64,000 nucleotides of DNA. It comes from Hermatobates lingyangjiaoensis (taxonomy: Eukaryota > Arthropoda > Insecta > Hemiptera > Hermatobatidae). Below are positions 43,570-54,096 of this stretch, piece after piece. The first letter of the stretch is position 1. Each line of letters begins with the position of its first letter. The position numbers and the translations under genes are program-made. Below the pieces are notes generated by a model, which saw nothing but the letters and a program-made list of their open reading frames with translations, made no database searches and was not told where the DNA came from. The stretch covers positions 216,001-280,000 of the forward strand of contig JAPFBL010000610.1 in NCBI GenBank assembly GCA_026182355.1, read 5' to 3'.

Positions 43570-43965
43570 AGTCACTACAGAACTCATTTCAATATTTCGA
43601 CATCCATCGTAATCAGGAAGAAGTGCAAAGTACTCGCATTGAGAAGCAAACTGCAACTGGCCTACAGAATAACTCGTGGAACCATCGCAATGCTGCCCCC
43701 CCCCCCCCCCCCCCCAAACGGAGGAGAGGAAAAATAGAAATCCCTCCAATATTTATTTATACAACAAGATAAATAATATAATATGAAATAGTAATGAAGG
43801 CAACGATAAGTATATAAATAAAATTAAAAGAATAAAAAGAATAAACAATGAGAATCAATAAAGTAATTATTATATATAAATATATATATTAAAAAAAAAT
43901 TAACGGTAGTGGTTAAGACCTGGAGGAGAGCGAGACCCAAGGGTGACATGGGAATTAGACTATAT
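43570..43965 (-). pseudogene. Penelope-like endonuclease C-terminal tail and 3' UTR
   Basis: Minus strand: SNSHVTLGSRSPPGLNHYR then stop near 43905, the same ending as the GIY-YIG remnants at 13473, 30533 and 55793. The 3' UTR contains a long G-run (C-run 43693-43715 on plus) and ends after CTGATTACGATGGATGTCGA. Only the last residues of the endonuclease remain. Confidence 0.65.
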
Positions 43966-43974
43966 ATATATATA

Positions 43975-44290
43975 AGTACGGGTTTCCGACGTGCTTGGTC
44001 ATTTCCTCCTGAAGACGGATCATCCGAAAATTTGAGTTTGTAAGTATATCTTAAATGAAACTGTCCAACGGACTTTTAAATAAAAACCAATTAAAAAAGA
44101 TTGCACACAGATAGACACAGGAATAACTCACTTCTATATTTCGACCATCGTCGTCATCGACCATGAGTCGCAGCTCTGCCTTCCTGCGGGACTCTTCGCC
44201 TCCTGATGACGACGATGGTCGAAATATAGAAGTGAGTTATTCCTGTGTCTATCTGTGTGCTATCTTTTTTATTTGGTTTATATAAATATA
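43975..44290 (+). mobile_element. Penelope-like end and snap-back element
   Basis: 43975-44060: plus CTGAAGACGGATCATCCGAA family. 44075-44280: arms AACTCACTTCTATATTTCGA and complement, plus-arm core CTGATGACGACGATGGTCGA at 44205-44222, adjoining a (TA)n. Confidence 0.7.
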
Positions 44291-44549
44291 TATATAATTA
44301 GTGTATTAATATAATATATATTAATCTTGTATCAAATATATAATTTGATATCTGATTTAATTATTTTTTACTTATTTTAAATATATCAAATACAAAGTTT
44401 GTCTGTCTGTCCGCTCTAGAAATAAAACTGCAGATATTTAGATCTTATATAATTTTTTTTCGGGGAAACTAACTACGGTATTTTGATTTTTATCAGGATC
44501 CTTGTTTGTGATCTACTTTATAAAATGTTTCTTAATTGGGGATCCCAGG

Positions 44550-44582
44550 AGAAAAGCCCCCCCCCCCCCCCCCCCCCAGTTT
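44550..44582. repeat. C-run
   Basis: AAAAGC followed by a run of about 20 C. Likely unstable in copy number. Confidence 0.8.
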
Positions 44583-45059
44583 CTCTTTATTTTGCTGCAA
44601 GAAGTTGAAGGATATTTGATAACTGAAAATTATTTAAATTCCCTCGAGAAAGTTAATGATGCAATTTTGATTTTGATGATAATCTACTCTTCTATACCTT
44701 CCTATAAAATATAATATAAATTTTATATTATATATTCTTTTTTTTTTGTTTTTTGCTTAATCTATAATATACATTCTCTATTATTTTTTTTTATCTCAAA
44801 AAAAAACTTAAGTGTATCGGAATTCTAGAAAATTTAAATTGTTTTCGTTATATGTAATTTCTTTTTTATTTATTTATTTTTTTATTACAACTACCCAACA
44901 GGTAACAAGTAATATTGATAAGTGATAAATAACAAATGAAATAAAAGAGTGGAGAAACCACCCATTAGTGGTACTCCATATAAATTATTGTTGTCACTGG
45001 AAATCAGTTAGTATTGCTCAGTAAATCTAGGGGCCAACATCTTTTAGGCTTCTGGTAGA

Positions 45060-45890
45060 GATGGTAGGAATCTGGTGGGATGATAATTGCTGAATTAAAG
45101 GGTTTAGGTCATAGAAGGTAAAGATTCATAAAATTTGCGGTATCGCGATCGGATTTCCTGGTGGATAAAAGGAATTTTTAAATTGTTATGAATTGCATCA
45201 TTAGAAACATAAAAGGGAGCTTCTACAATTTTCCGAAGGATTATGGATTGCGCTGTTTGTATTCTGTGGATATTTGTACGCTTGGCTGATCTCCAGATTT
45301 CGAATACGTAAATCCAAATCGGTTTAAGTATTGTAGTATTCTTGTTTATTACTATTAATTTAAGTATGTATAAATATTACTTCATGATATAGGTAAAGAT
45401 AAATTTGATATATTCCCTATAATTAATAAGATATATATTGTATATAATTAGATATAAGATATATTAAAGTTGTGATAAATGTGTAATTAGTAAATGTGAT
45501 AAATGTATATAATTAGATATAAGATATATTAAAGCTGCGATAAATGTGTAATCTATAAGGGAACACATTGTAAATATACGGTCCTGATGCAGGGTTACTG
45601 TGTTGGGGAAAAAAAAAAAAAAAAAAAAAAGTATTGTAGTATATATTAGTCTTTTGTTGCGTAGAGTCAATGTTGATCTTTTGTCGTTGAAGTCTAGATA
45701 GCATCTTATATCGTCTCATTAAGTCTCGTCGTTTCAGTCTTGTATGTGGATTCCACGTCAGTCGTTTGTCGATGTACATCCCCAGATATCGCACTACATT
45801 CGCAATGTAATTTCTTATATTTATTATTAATTATTAGAGTTAAAATTAAATTGTTTCCTGGATAACAATTAGCTAGTTTTAAATAAAACA
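45060..45890 (-). pseudogene. Jockey-type LINE reverse transcriptase remnant, split by a retroposon
   Basis: 45643-45810 encodes NVVRYLGMYIDKRLTWNPHT and ends STQQKTNIYYNT; after the inserted 45340-45628 the frame resumes as ILKPIWIYVFEIWRSAKRTN, HRIQTAQSIILRKIVEAPFY and VSNDAIHNNLKIPF. This is the end of the RT region of Jockey-like elements, in good order once the insertion is disregarded. Upstream RT motifs are absent. Confidence 0.82.
45340..45628 (+). mobile_element. Poly(A)-tailed retroposon insertion with 14-bp TSD
   Basis: AAGTATTGTAGTAT occurs at 45326-45339 and 45629-45642. The insert ends with GGGTTACTGTGTTGGGG and an A-run of about 22, so it is a plus-oriented, probably 5'-truncated LINE end. 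An internal direct repeat (GATATAAGATATATTAAAG) occurs twice, near 45451 and 45515. Confidence 0.85.
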
Positions 45891-45957
45891 TGGTATTCGA
45901 TTTGTTTTCTAATAAACTTCACTAAACTTAAATTAGAAAAAAAACTTAAATTACGTA

Positions 45958-46192
45958 TAGTTATTGGGTTAGTTCTACTGAGGTTATAATAATATTAGAA
46001 TTATTAGTAATAATGTCCGTCATACCTCTTAAAGTTTCTGTATAGCTCGACCGGTTTTGGGTCCCGTCTGGTTGCCATCTTTAAAAGCAACTTAAAGTGC
46101 TCTTGCTCGAGTTCCTCTTGAAGATTGGACCCAAAACCGGTCGAGCTCTACAAAAACTTTACAAGGTATGACGGACATTATTACTAATCATT
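45958..46192 (-). mobile_element. Penelope-like snap-back element with 12-bp TSD
   Basis: TTAAATTAC(G/A)TA at 45946-45957 and 46193-46204. Arms carry the GAAACCGGTCGA motif family of 8240-9010 and 52688-55135 (here CAAAACCGGTCGAGC). Long arm at left with TAACCTCAGTAGAACTAACC complement. Confidence 0.8.
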
Positions 46193-46385
46193 TTAAATTA
46201 CATAATTTAAGGCACCTGTTAGTAAAATGAAACCTGCATTACGAATTGGAGAAAAAATATGTGTAATTAACGATGAGTCATACCACAACAAGGTTAAAGG
46301 GAAGAGGAGAGGGGAATGGCCCATATCTTGACAAGCAGAGGAAGTAAAAGACCTATGATAAACGCTATCGCCAGAGTTCATGATA

Positions 46386-46510
46386 CCTCGTCTACAAGTC
46401 TATTTCTATGGTAAATATCGAGTCAAACTTAAATAAACCATTATTAAAGTTTATAATATTTGTTCAAATAGATTTAATTAACGAAGATTCTATAATATTT
46501 CTTAATGTGG
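46386..46510 (-). pseudogene. Penelope-like C-terminal fragment
   Basis: Minus strand: LRNIIESSLIKSI, stop, TNIINFNNGLFKFDSI. It parallels the 41047-41229 fragment. One in-frame stop. Confidence 0.5.
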
Positions 46511-46715
46511 TAAAAAGTAATATATAAAATAAAATAAAATAAATTTTCCTGTTAAAAAGTGAAAAGAAGCAAAAAGAGAAACGTAAATTTACTACAGATG
46601 TGTGATATATATATTTATTGTCTTGAGGGAAGGGAAGTGAGTTTTTGTGTTTCTTTCTGTGTGCTTTCTCAGTCAATTTGTTATAGATAGTTCACTGAAG
46701 AGTTCTCAATTATCA

Positions 46716-46752
<37 letters not shown>

Positions 46753-46789
46753 ATTTCACATAAACACGTGAGGTGGTTTGATCATTGAT

Positions 46790-47105
46790 ATATATATATA
46801 AATAAAATAAATTCAAAATGAAGGAAACACACAGAAAGACACAGACATAACTCACATCGATATTTCGACCATCGTCGTCATCAGGAGGTGCGAAGAGCGA
46901 AGAGTCCCGCAGGAAGACAGGGCGGTACTAGCCCTGTACTGAGTACCGCCCTGTCTTCCTGCGGGACTCTTCGCTCTTCGCACCTCCTGATGACGACGAT
47001 GGTCGAAATATCGATGTGAGTTATGTCTGTGTCTTTCTCTGTGTTTCCTTCGTTTTGAATTTATTTTATTTTAAAAAAGTCCGCTGGACCGTTTCTTTTA
47101 ATTGC

Positions 47106-47107
<2 letters not shown>
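46790..47107 (+). mobile_element. Penelope-like snap-back element (CGTCGTCATCAGG family)
   Basis: Arms mirror from AAATAAATTCAAAATGAAGG to its complement and meet near TACTAGCCCTGTACTGAGTA (46925-46945). The right arm alone extends through AAAAAGTCCGCTGGACCG. Plus core CTGATGA at 46987-46993, C, GAC-GATG-GTC, GAAA. (TA)n on both sides. Confidence 0.78.
46987..47015 (+). ncRNA. Hammerhead-ribozyme-like motif
   Basis: CTGATGA, C, GAC-GATG-GTC, GAAA, TATCGATG. Only a 3-bp stem II (or 4 bp if the C pairs with the G of GAAA). The same core recurs at 47742-47771 and, in reverse, at 34957 and 46861. Confidence 0.45.
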
Positions 47108-47159
<52 letters not shown>

Positions 47160-47167
<8 letters not shown>

Positions 47168-47459
47168 TATAGGTTGGTAGCAAATCTTCTTGGAGGCATA
47201 TTTTGTTGAAATGTACCGCAGCTTGGGTATTAACAACTTTTAAACTAAGCTGTTCCGGTCTCCTGACAGTCTTACGAATATAATGTGCTAATTCCCAAAT
47301 GAGATGTCGAAAGGACATTGGACAAAAAAGTGTCTCAATGTCCTTTGGACAACTCATTTGGGAATTACCACCTTATATAGACCGAAACATTGGTAATGAG
47401 AGTTTAATTTGAATCTGAAGAACTGACAGAGTCCCGATAAGCTTTAGTTTTATTATATA

Positions 47460-47460
<1 letters not shown>
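47160..47460. pseudogene. Penelope-like N-terminal fragment and arm
   Basis: Minus strand 47165-47270 encodes KVVNTQAAVHFNKICLQEDL and LPTYT, the PLE N-terminal segment. 47375-47455 (plus) matches the arm family at 48930 and 52500 (GACCGAAACATTGGTAATGA). Flanked by long (TA)n tracts 47106-47165 and 47461-47535. Confidence 0.6.
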
Positions 47461-47516
<56 letters not shown>

Positions 47517-47534
47517 ATATATATATATATATAT

Positions 47535-47970
47535 ATAAATACATATACAATTAAAAGAAACGGTCCAGCGGACTTTTTTAAATAAAATAAATTCAAAACG
47601 AAGGAAACACACAGAAAGACACAGACATAACTCACATCGATATTTCGACCGTCGTCGTCATCAGGAGTGTGAAGAGCGAAGAGCAAAGAGTCCCGCAGGA
47701 AGGCAGGGCGGCGACTCCTATGTCTTCGCTCTTCACACCTCCTGATGACGACGACGGTCGAAATATCGATGTGAGTTATGTCTGTGTCTTTCTGTGTGTT
47801 TCCTTCGTTTTGAATTTATTTTATATATATATATAATTTGTCCTTTGGGTTTTTGACTCTGACGAAGACCGCTTCTTACGGTTGAAAGATCTTAGTCTTG
47901 TTTTCCCATTTCTTATTGTGGTTTGATCATTGATTATTATTTCACGTGTTTATGTGAAATCTTTATATAT
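47535..47970 (+). mobile_element. Two Penelope-like elements
   Basis: 47535-47830: second close copy of the 46790 family, with plus core at 47742. 47840-47965: right half of a CTGACGA-family element with the TTTCACGTGTTTATGTGAAA tail. They are separated by (TA)n. Confidence 0.72.
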
Positions 47971-47984
47971 ATATATATATATAT

Positions 47985-48868
47985 ATATTTCGTTGAACAG
48001 CTGACCGTATTTCGCTGATGTCATTTTCTTCACTAGTTTTTCAAGGTTTCTGAATACCTTCTTCTTTCCTTCATCCAAACGTTGGAGAATGTTAATTAAG
48101 TTATAACCGACATGTTTCGACTGGCTTCCAGTCATCTTCAGGGTGATTAATTAAACAAAGAGGAAAATTATTAGTCTTTGGAGTTGGTATTAAAACACAT
48201 TATATAGTAGAAGTTTGAAGTAGCTGCTCTTCGGCCTGATTCGCAAGAGCAACTGACTGTGGTGGGGTGGATGGTGGGGTGGGGGTACTGACAGTTAACG
48301 GTTTTTTCATCCAATCAGGCGAGTATAGTTTAAGCACTCTCTCACTACTACCCGTCTGTATATTTATTGTAGGTTTATTCTGTTTAATTAATTTAATCGG
48401 CTGCAAATCGCAGAAGCAATAATAATTAAACAGAATAAACCTACAATAAATATACAGACGGGTAGTAGTGAGAGAGTGCTTAAACTATACTCGCCTGATT
48501 GGATGAAAAAACCGTTAACTGTCAGTACCCCCACCCCACCATCCACCCCACCACAGTCAGTTGCTCTTGCGAATCAGGCCGAAGAGCAGCTACTTCAAAC
48601 TTCTACTATATAATGTGTTTTAATACCAACTCCAAAGACTAATAATTTTCCTCTTTGTTTAATTAATCACCCTGAAGATGACTGGAAGCCAGTCGAAACA
48701 TGTCGGTTATAACTTAATTAACATTCTCCAACGTTTGGATGAAGGAAAGAAGAAGGTATTCAGAAACCTTGAAAAACTAGTGAAGAAAATGACATCAGCG
48801 AAATACGGTCAGCTGTTCAACGAAATATGCTTAAAAGAAGGACTGCTTCCAAATTTTACAAATATATA
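47985..48868 (+). mobile_element. Near-perfect Penelope-like palindrome
   Basis: Arms 47985-48390 and 48423-48828, each 406 bp with no indel seen, around a 32-bp centre. The right arm continues about 40 bp further (TTAAAAGAAGGACTGCTTCC) before (TA)n; the left arm stops at (TA)n. Each arm encodes MTGSQSKHVGYNLINILQRL and LVKKMTSAKYGQLFNEI, a PLE ORF start, and the right arm completes CLKEGLLPNFTN. Lack of divergence implies recent formation or arm-to-arm conversion. Confidence 0.88.
48672..48704 (+). ncRNA. Hammerhead-ribozyme-like motif overlapping an ORF start
   Basis: CTGAAGA at 48672-48678, T, hairpin GACTGG-AA-(G)CCAGTC, GAAA at 48695-48698, then CATGTC, readable as a 2-bp stem III with loop AU and a GUC triplet. 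The ATG of the PLE reading frame starts at 48678 inside the motif. The mirror copy is 48109-48141. Confidence 0.58.
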
Positions 48869-48919
48869 ATTATATATATATATATATATAATATATATAT
48901 AATATATAATTGATAAAAG

Positions 48920-49150
48920 TATCGACCGTGTAATAGAAACACAACTAAAGTTTATCGGGACTCGGTCAGTTCTTCATGTTCAAATTAAACTCTCATTGCC
49001 AACGTTTCGGTTTATATTTAAAACCTTTTTCATAGGCAGAAGTATAAATTTTGAAACAGAAAAACTAAGTATTACAAATCATTACAAATTATTATTACAA
49101 TATTATTACAAATTATTTTACAAAGAAAAATAGTCTGTATATTTCAACAC
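48920..49150 (-). mobile_element. Penelope-like arm
   Basis: Minus strand GGTTTTAAATATAAACCGAA then ACGTTGGCAATGAGAG, the family also at 47375 and 52500. The CUGANGA element is degenerate (CCTATGAAAAAGG). Confidence 0.55.
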
Positions 49151-49790
49151 TGTCTAGTTTGAATGAACACGTAAGACTGCACGTAACACTTATGTATATT
49201 TTCAAAATAGACATGTCTGTGAAGTGAGCCAAAGATAGCTTAAAAGTCCACAACTTCCTTTCCACGTTTGAATTTTCAATCCATTTAAAGCCTATATTTT
49301 AAGATAATATACACAAACCTTATTTCCAAGGTTTAGCTTGACTTGTAACAAAATTTTGCGGACAAACAGACAGACAGAAATTTTTCTAAGAGTGCATTTG
49401 GTTTCACTAATGTATGAAACGTAAAAATAACTTGAAATGAGTCAGTTCTAAGTAATGTACAAACAAAATCATTCTTTTATTTATAAAGATAGATAATGTT
49501 ATTAATAATATTGTTACTTGAATCAAACATCGAGTCAGTGGCTGCTGAATAAACTTAATGAAGTGCAGGGTAACAACACTGCAGGCATTATCGCTTATCT
49601 AAAGGTCTTTATGTCGTAATAAAACAAAAAACACCGCTATACAGACATTACACTTTATCTTCATACGAGACATTGCGAGGATGAAGAAAAAATTTATTTC
49701 TATGACATGCTAAATAGAATAATTTAATCGTTTTTTTTAAAAAATATATGAGGGAATGTGGAAATGTAGTTGGGAAATGAGATAAGAGAA
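49150..49790. other. Unique stretch without gene
   Basis: No exon, ORF or known repeat recognised. Confidence 0.45.
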
Positions 49791-49804
49791 ATCAATTATA
49801 TATA

Positions 49805-50021
49805 TATATAATATATATGATCAAACCACAATAACAAATGGGAAAACAAGACTAAGATCTTTCAACCGTAACAAGCGGTCTTCGTCAGAGTCAAAAACCC
49901 AACTGCCTCTGGGTTTTTGATCAGTTGGGTTTTTGACTCTGACGAAGACCGCTTGTTTTTCCCATTTCTTATTGTGGTTTGATCATTGATTGTTATTTCA
50001 CGTGTTTATGTGAAATCTTTT

Positions 50022-50030
<9 letters not shown>
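49805..50030 (+). mobile_element. Penelope-like snap-back element (CTGACGA family)
   Basis: Arms 49815-49905 and 49923-50000. The right arm carries an internal deletion (GACCGCTTG directly to TTTTTCCC), removing GAAA, and the long tail ACGTGTTTATGTGAAATC. Bordered by (TA)n. Confidence 0.72.
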
Positions 50031-50110
<80 letters not shown>

Positions 50111-50119
50111 TATACTAAA

Positions 50120-50645
50120 TAATCACAATAAACACGTGATGAAAACTAATGAACGTATAAGCCACAAGGAAAAAGTAAAAAAGACACAGAAAATGTGCTC
50201 TAAGGCCTTTCAAATATATATCATCAGAGAGCAACTAAATATTGATAACAACAAAGGTTACAAAAAATTGATTAAGGTTTGTTACAAAAAAACAAAATAT
50301 GGGGAGACACTACAAAACACATGTTAAAATATAAAAACATATAAAATACAAGCTAAAAAGATAAAACAACAAAGAAAAAAAAATATACAATTTAACAAAA
50401 AGGAAACAAAACACTAGGTACCAAATGGAGAAACATCAGTTCAATTAGAGCTCATATTGTAAGGTTTAAAACATCAAGAGGTCCAATTTGCCTGACTATA
50501 CCTTCAACCAAAATATTATCTAATTTAAAAAGTCCTGGGCTGCTGTTGATCAAATATTGTCCTGTAAACCTTATCAACAGCAGCCCAGGACTTTTTAAAT
50601 TAGATAATGTTTTGTTTTTAATCTCAAGATCGAATTTTTTCACGA
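50120..50645 (-). pseudogene. Penelope-like C-terminus with 3' end
   Basis: Minus strand around 50455-50560: SSPGLFKLDNILVEGIVRQI and PLDVLNL, then stop. The 3' UTR continues to CTGATGATATATATTTGAAA (50206-50225) and ends near (TA)n at 50103. A short inverted piece at 50570-50620 mirrors 50510-50560. Confidence 0.6.
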
Positions 50646-50971
50646 TCACTATACTTTACTTATAGTAAAGTAAAAATATATTGTCAGAATATTTTTTATA
50701 TCGAGAATAATAAACAGGTAAGATAAAGTTAACCATCAATATTCTAATAGATTAATATATCATGGAATTTATTCCCTGATGTTTTTTTATATCTTTTGGA
50801 GATATTTTAGGCAAAATATTACGTAAAATATACTTAGTAATTTGTACTAAGTATAAATGTACATAACATATTTGTTAAACAAGCTAAAGGTAATACGCGA
50901 TTCACTAACAATTGGAGGTACGAAGTTCGCAGAGTCAGCTGGTTCTTTAATAATTTAGATTTCAATAGAAT

Positions 50972-51572
50972 GTTGTAAGAGTAATGAAATAGTTTCCAGA
51001 TATAGAAATTTAATAGTATAAACAACACGTTTCGAACAAGTAATGTTCTTCTTCAGGCATTCAATAAAAAAAAACCATGTTATCAGAGAGTTATCTATAG
51101 TATAAATGATCAAACCGCAATAAGAAAATGGGAAAACAAGACTAAGATCTTTCAACCGTAACGAGCGGTCTTCGTCAGAGTCAAAAACCGAAACTGGAGT
51201 TGGGTTTTTGACTCTGACGAAGACCACTTTTACGGTTGAAAGATCTTAGTCTTGTTTTCCCATTTTTTTATTGTGGTTTGATCATTGATTGTTATTTCAC
51301 GTGTTTATGTGAAATCTTTTTATCTATGGTATAAAGTAAATGGTACAAAATAAAATAAGATAAGGAAGAAAGTATATACCTAAGGGTGAATGTCTAAGGT
51401 ACAAATTACTGGGAATAGGATGGAAATGGAAGAGGGTATGGAGTGTACATGTGTTTTCATATTGGAAAGCAAGTATATTTCTTTGTTATTTTTTCTCTAA
51501 TGTTAATTTTCATTTGATTATTACTCTAAAACATGAGTAAATACTACATAATAGCTGATTGCACTACCTTAG
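50972..51572 (+). mobile_element. Penelope-like element with a nested PLE
   Basis: Outer element of the 3355 family: left terminus TTGTAAGAG, right end TGATTGCACTACCTTAG, minus-arm core at 51025-51057. It was interrupted by the 51107-51319 element. Confidence 0.75.
51107..51319 (+). mobile_element. Nested Penelope-like snap-back, 14-bp TSD
   Basis: ATCTATAGTATAAA (51093-51106) and ATCTATGGTATAAA (51320-51333) flank a 213-bp CTGACGA-family snap-back that begins TGATCAAACC and ends GTGAAATCTTTT. It gives the true element ends, since no (TA)n is present on either side. Confidence 0.85.
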
Positions 51573-52000
51573 AATATCACAATAGGTTAGCTCTGCAGGA
51601 AAGGAGGCCAGGAATATTGAGAGGACCGAAGAGAGGATATTAAGATGAGAATCTATAAGATAACTCGACTCAGAGCAAAGTATTCCAGGAATTTGGAATA
51701 AACGGATACAAGTAAACTGCGATAATAATTGTAATCTGGATCCACACAGCTGAGTCAATTTCTATAATTGGAAAAAAGAGATATTTATAAAGAGTAACGA
51801 AAGAATTTTCGTTTCTTTCAGATCATACTTGTTTTTGTAAAATATGTTTTAATATATTTTTTTTAAAAGTTGTTTTCTGATAGACCTTTAACCATAAATT
51901 ATCTGGAACATGTTTTTTTTTTTATTTTGAGTTGATATTGGTTTCATTGTAACTGCAAAATTTGCATTTCTATTGAGTTTAGGAGTTCAGGAGAAAAAAA
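51573..52000. other. Short unique stretch
   Basis: No exon or repeat recognised; 51945-52100 is a diverged copy of the 23380 dispersed family. Confidence 0.4.
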
Positions 52001-52139
52001 ATGGTATCTGCAAAACACATATTGGCCAATAAAGTAGAGTTTGCATACGCAATATTCATCCTAAACCATATAGATCATCTATACTATAAGGGCTACGTTG
52101 CTATACATACATATACACATACATACATACACAATACAC

Positions 52140-52164
52140 TCACACACACACACACACATACACG

Positions 52165-52198
<34 letters not shown>

Positions 52199-52690
52199 AT
52201 TTCACATAACCACGTGAAATAACAATCAATGGTCAAACCACAATAAGAAAATGGGAAAACAAGACTATAAGACTAAATAGACTAAATAAGACTAAAACTA
52301 CTATATTAGTCTTGTTTTCCCATTTTCTTATTGTGGTTTGATCATTGATATATATATATATAAGAAAACAAGACTAAGATCTTTCATCCGTAACAAGCTG
52401 TTTTGTCAGAGTCAAAAACCCAACTGAACACTAGATGCAGAAAACATCTGGTGAGGAGTTGAGAAGAGAGAATATATATATATATATATACAAAACTAGA
52501 GTTTATTGGGACTCAGTCAGTTCTTCAGGTTCAAATCAAACTCTCATTTCCAACGTTTCGGTTTTTATTTCAAACCTTTTTCATAGGCAGAAGTATAAAT
52601 TTTTTAAACAGAAAAACTAACTACCATATTACATTAAAAATTATTTTACAAAGAAAAATAGTCTCAGAATTTTAACAACAACAACAGTTG
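52140..52690. mobile_element. (CA)n/(TA)n tract and Penelope-like arms
   Basis: (ACAC)n 52138-52160 and (TA)n 52167-52194, then a CTGACGA-family snap-back 52195-52350, a minus arm 52360-52480 carrying the upstream GAACACTAGATGCAGAAAAC segment shared with 41370, and a minus arm of the 48920 family at 52495-52640. Confidence 0.65.
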
Positions 52691-53191
52691 TTTTTGAAAT
52701 CCACAGAAATATGGATTTGGTTTGAAAACCTATACACTTCTGTGCCTGTTACAGAAAGACTTAAGATAATACGCGAACTAACTAATGTACACGAGCATGA
52801 CAATAGTACAGATGAACTAATAAAACCAACTAAAACAACTCTCAAACAGAACTACTTCAGATTTAACAATGAATTCTACAAAGCAAATGATAGATTAGAA
52901 ATGGGACATCGAACATCTGTGATACTTTCAGAAATTTTCCTCCAAGAACTTGAAAAGGTCTATGTAAATGTTCTAAAGTCAAAATTTAACGTTGTTTACT
53001 ATTGTAGATATGTTGATGACTCCTTCCTAATAGTCAATAACCCTAGTAACTAAAATATAATAGACATAAAGAATTATCTCAAGTCATTAAACAACAAGAT
53101 CAAGTTCACCCACGAAATAGAAACAAATGATAAACTGAAATTCATAGACTTAACAATAGGAAAAACTAAAGGTAAACTCAGCTTTCAAATA

Positions 53192-53942
53192 CAGTGGTAC
53201 CTCGGGATACGAGTGCCCCAAAATACGAGTTATTTGAGATACGAGCTGTCAAATGAGCGAAATTTTGTTTTGAAATACGAGTGAAATTTGAGATACGAGG
53301 AACAGCAAATTGTAGTATCAGGTCATTTATAAATATGTGCATTTCTTTTTTCTACGATGCCGCCTACGGCCAGTTTACCTTTGAAAATTGGAAGATCTTG
53401 GGAATGTGGGAGAGAATTTCACAGTTCGTGGCAAAAAAGCACCCCGAATAAGTTGCAACTAGTCGTGCATCGAATATGTTTAATGAAACTTGCCTAACCC
53501 ATTTCCGTAGCATTCTGAAAGGGAGGAAGAAACAAACCTCCTTGTACAGTTTTTTTTGTAATCCTGCTAAAAAGGCAAAGACCAGTGAAGAGAAAAGCAG
53601 TAACTAAAATTAAGTATACAGTAGCATTTAAGTTATGTCTAAGTTAATTTAAATAACGAAAATACTAATTACACGTGTACGTAAACTTAATAAAACCAGT
53701 TTTTCTAACAACCTCTACATTCTCTTTTATTATGTTTTTATACAATATTTGTCATTTGTAAATACATCTTTGTTTTTCAAAATTACGTAACAAAAACAAT
53801 TAGGGGTAAGTATTTTTGGGGCTGGAACGGATTAATGACATTTCAATTGATTTCAATGGGGAAAATTGCTTTGAGAAACGAGCAAATTGACATACGAGCA
53901 AGGTTACGGAACGAATTAAACTCGTATCCCGAGGTACCAGTG
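53192..53942 (+). mobile_element. pogo/Tigger- or mariner-type DNA transposon remnant
   Basis: Terminal inverted repeats CA(G/C)TGGTACCTCGGGATAC at 53192-53213 and 53921-53942 with TA on both sides (53190-53191, 53943-53944). The interior retains a broken frame with ASNMFNETCLTHFRSIL and KGRKKQTSL, resembling the C-terminal tail of Tigger-like transposases. 751 bp, so most of the transposase is deleted. Confidence 0.85.
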
Positions 53943-53948
53943 TATACC

Positions 53949-54096
53949 TGTTTTGATCGCTATGCACCCTAGCTTTCCAGTCATTTACACCTTTTGATCA
54001 AATCAGGCTGACTATTTAACGTGGTGCCCTTTTTGTCACCTCCAAGTTTAGCCACCCAAACTTGGGGTGTCCAAACTATATCATTTGTTGTTTACG
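53949..54096. mobile_element. 148-bp insertion with 10-bp TSD, split from its left TSD
   Basis: CAAATATACC at 54097-54106 matches CAAATA (53186-53191) plus TACC (53945-53948), once the Tigger-like element and its TA duplication are set aside. The 148-bp sequence has a weak internal hairpin (CCAAGTTT...AAACTTGG) and no known relative here. Confidence 0.6.

Noticed and set aside
50955..51227. 90-codon minus frame, and the similar plus frame at 30026-30265
   Set aside because: Both translate the CTGACGA-family PLE arm, which is non-coding; similarity is due to the element.
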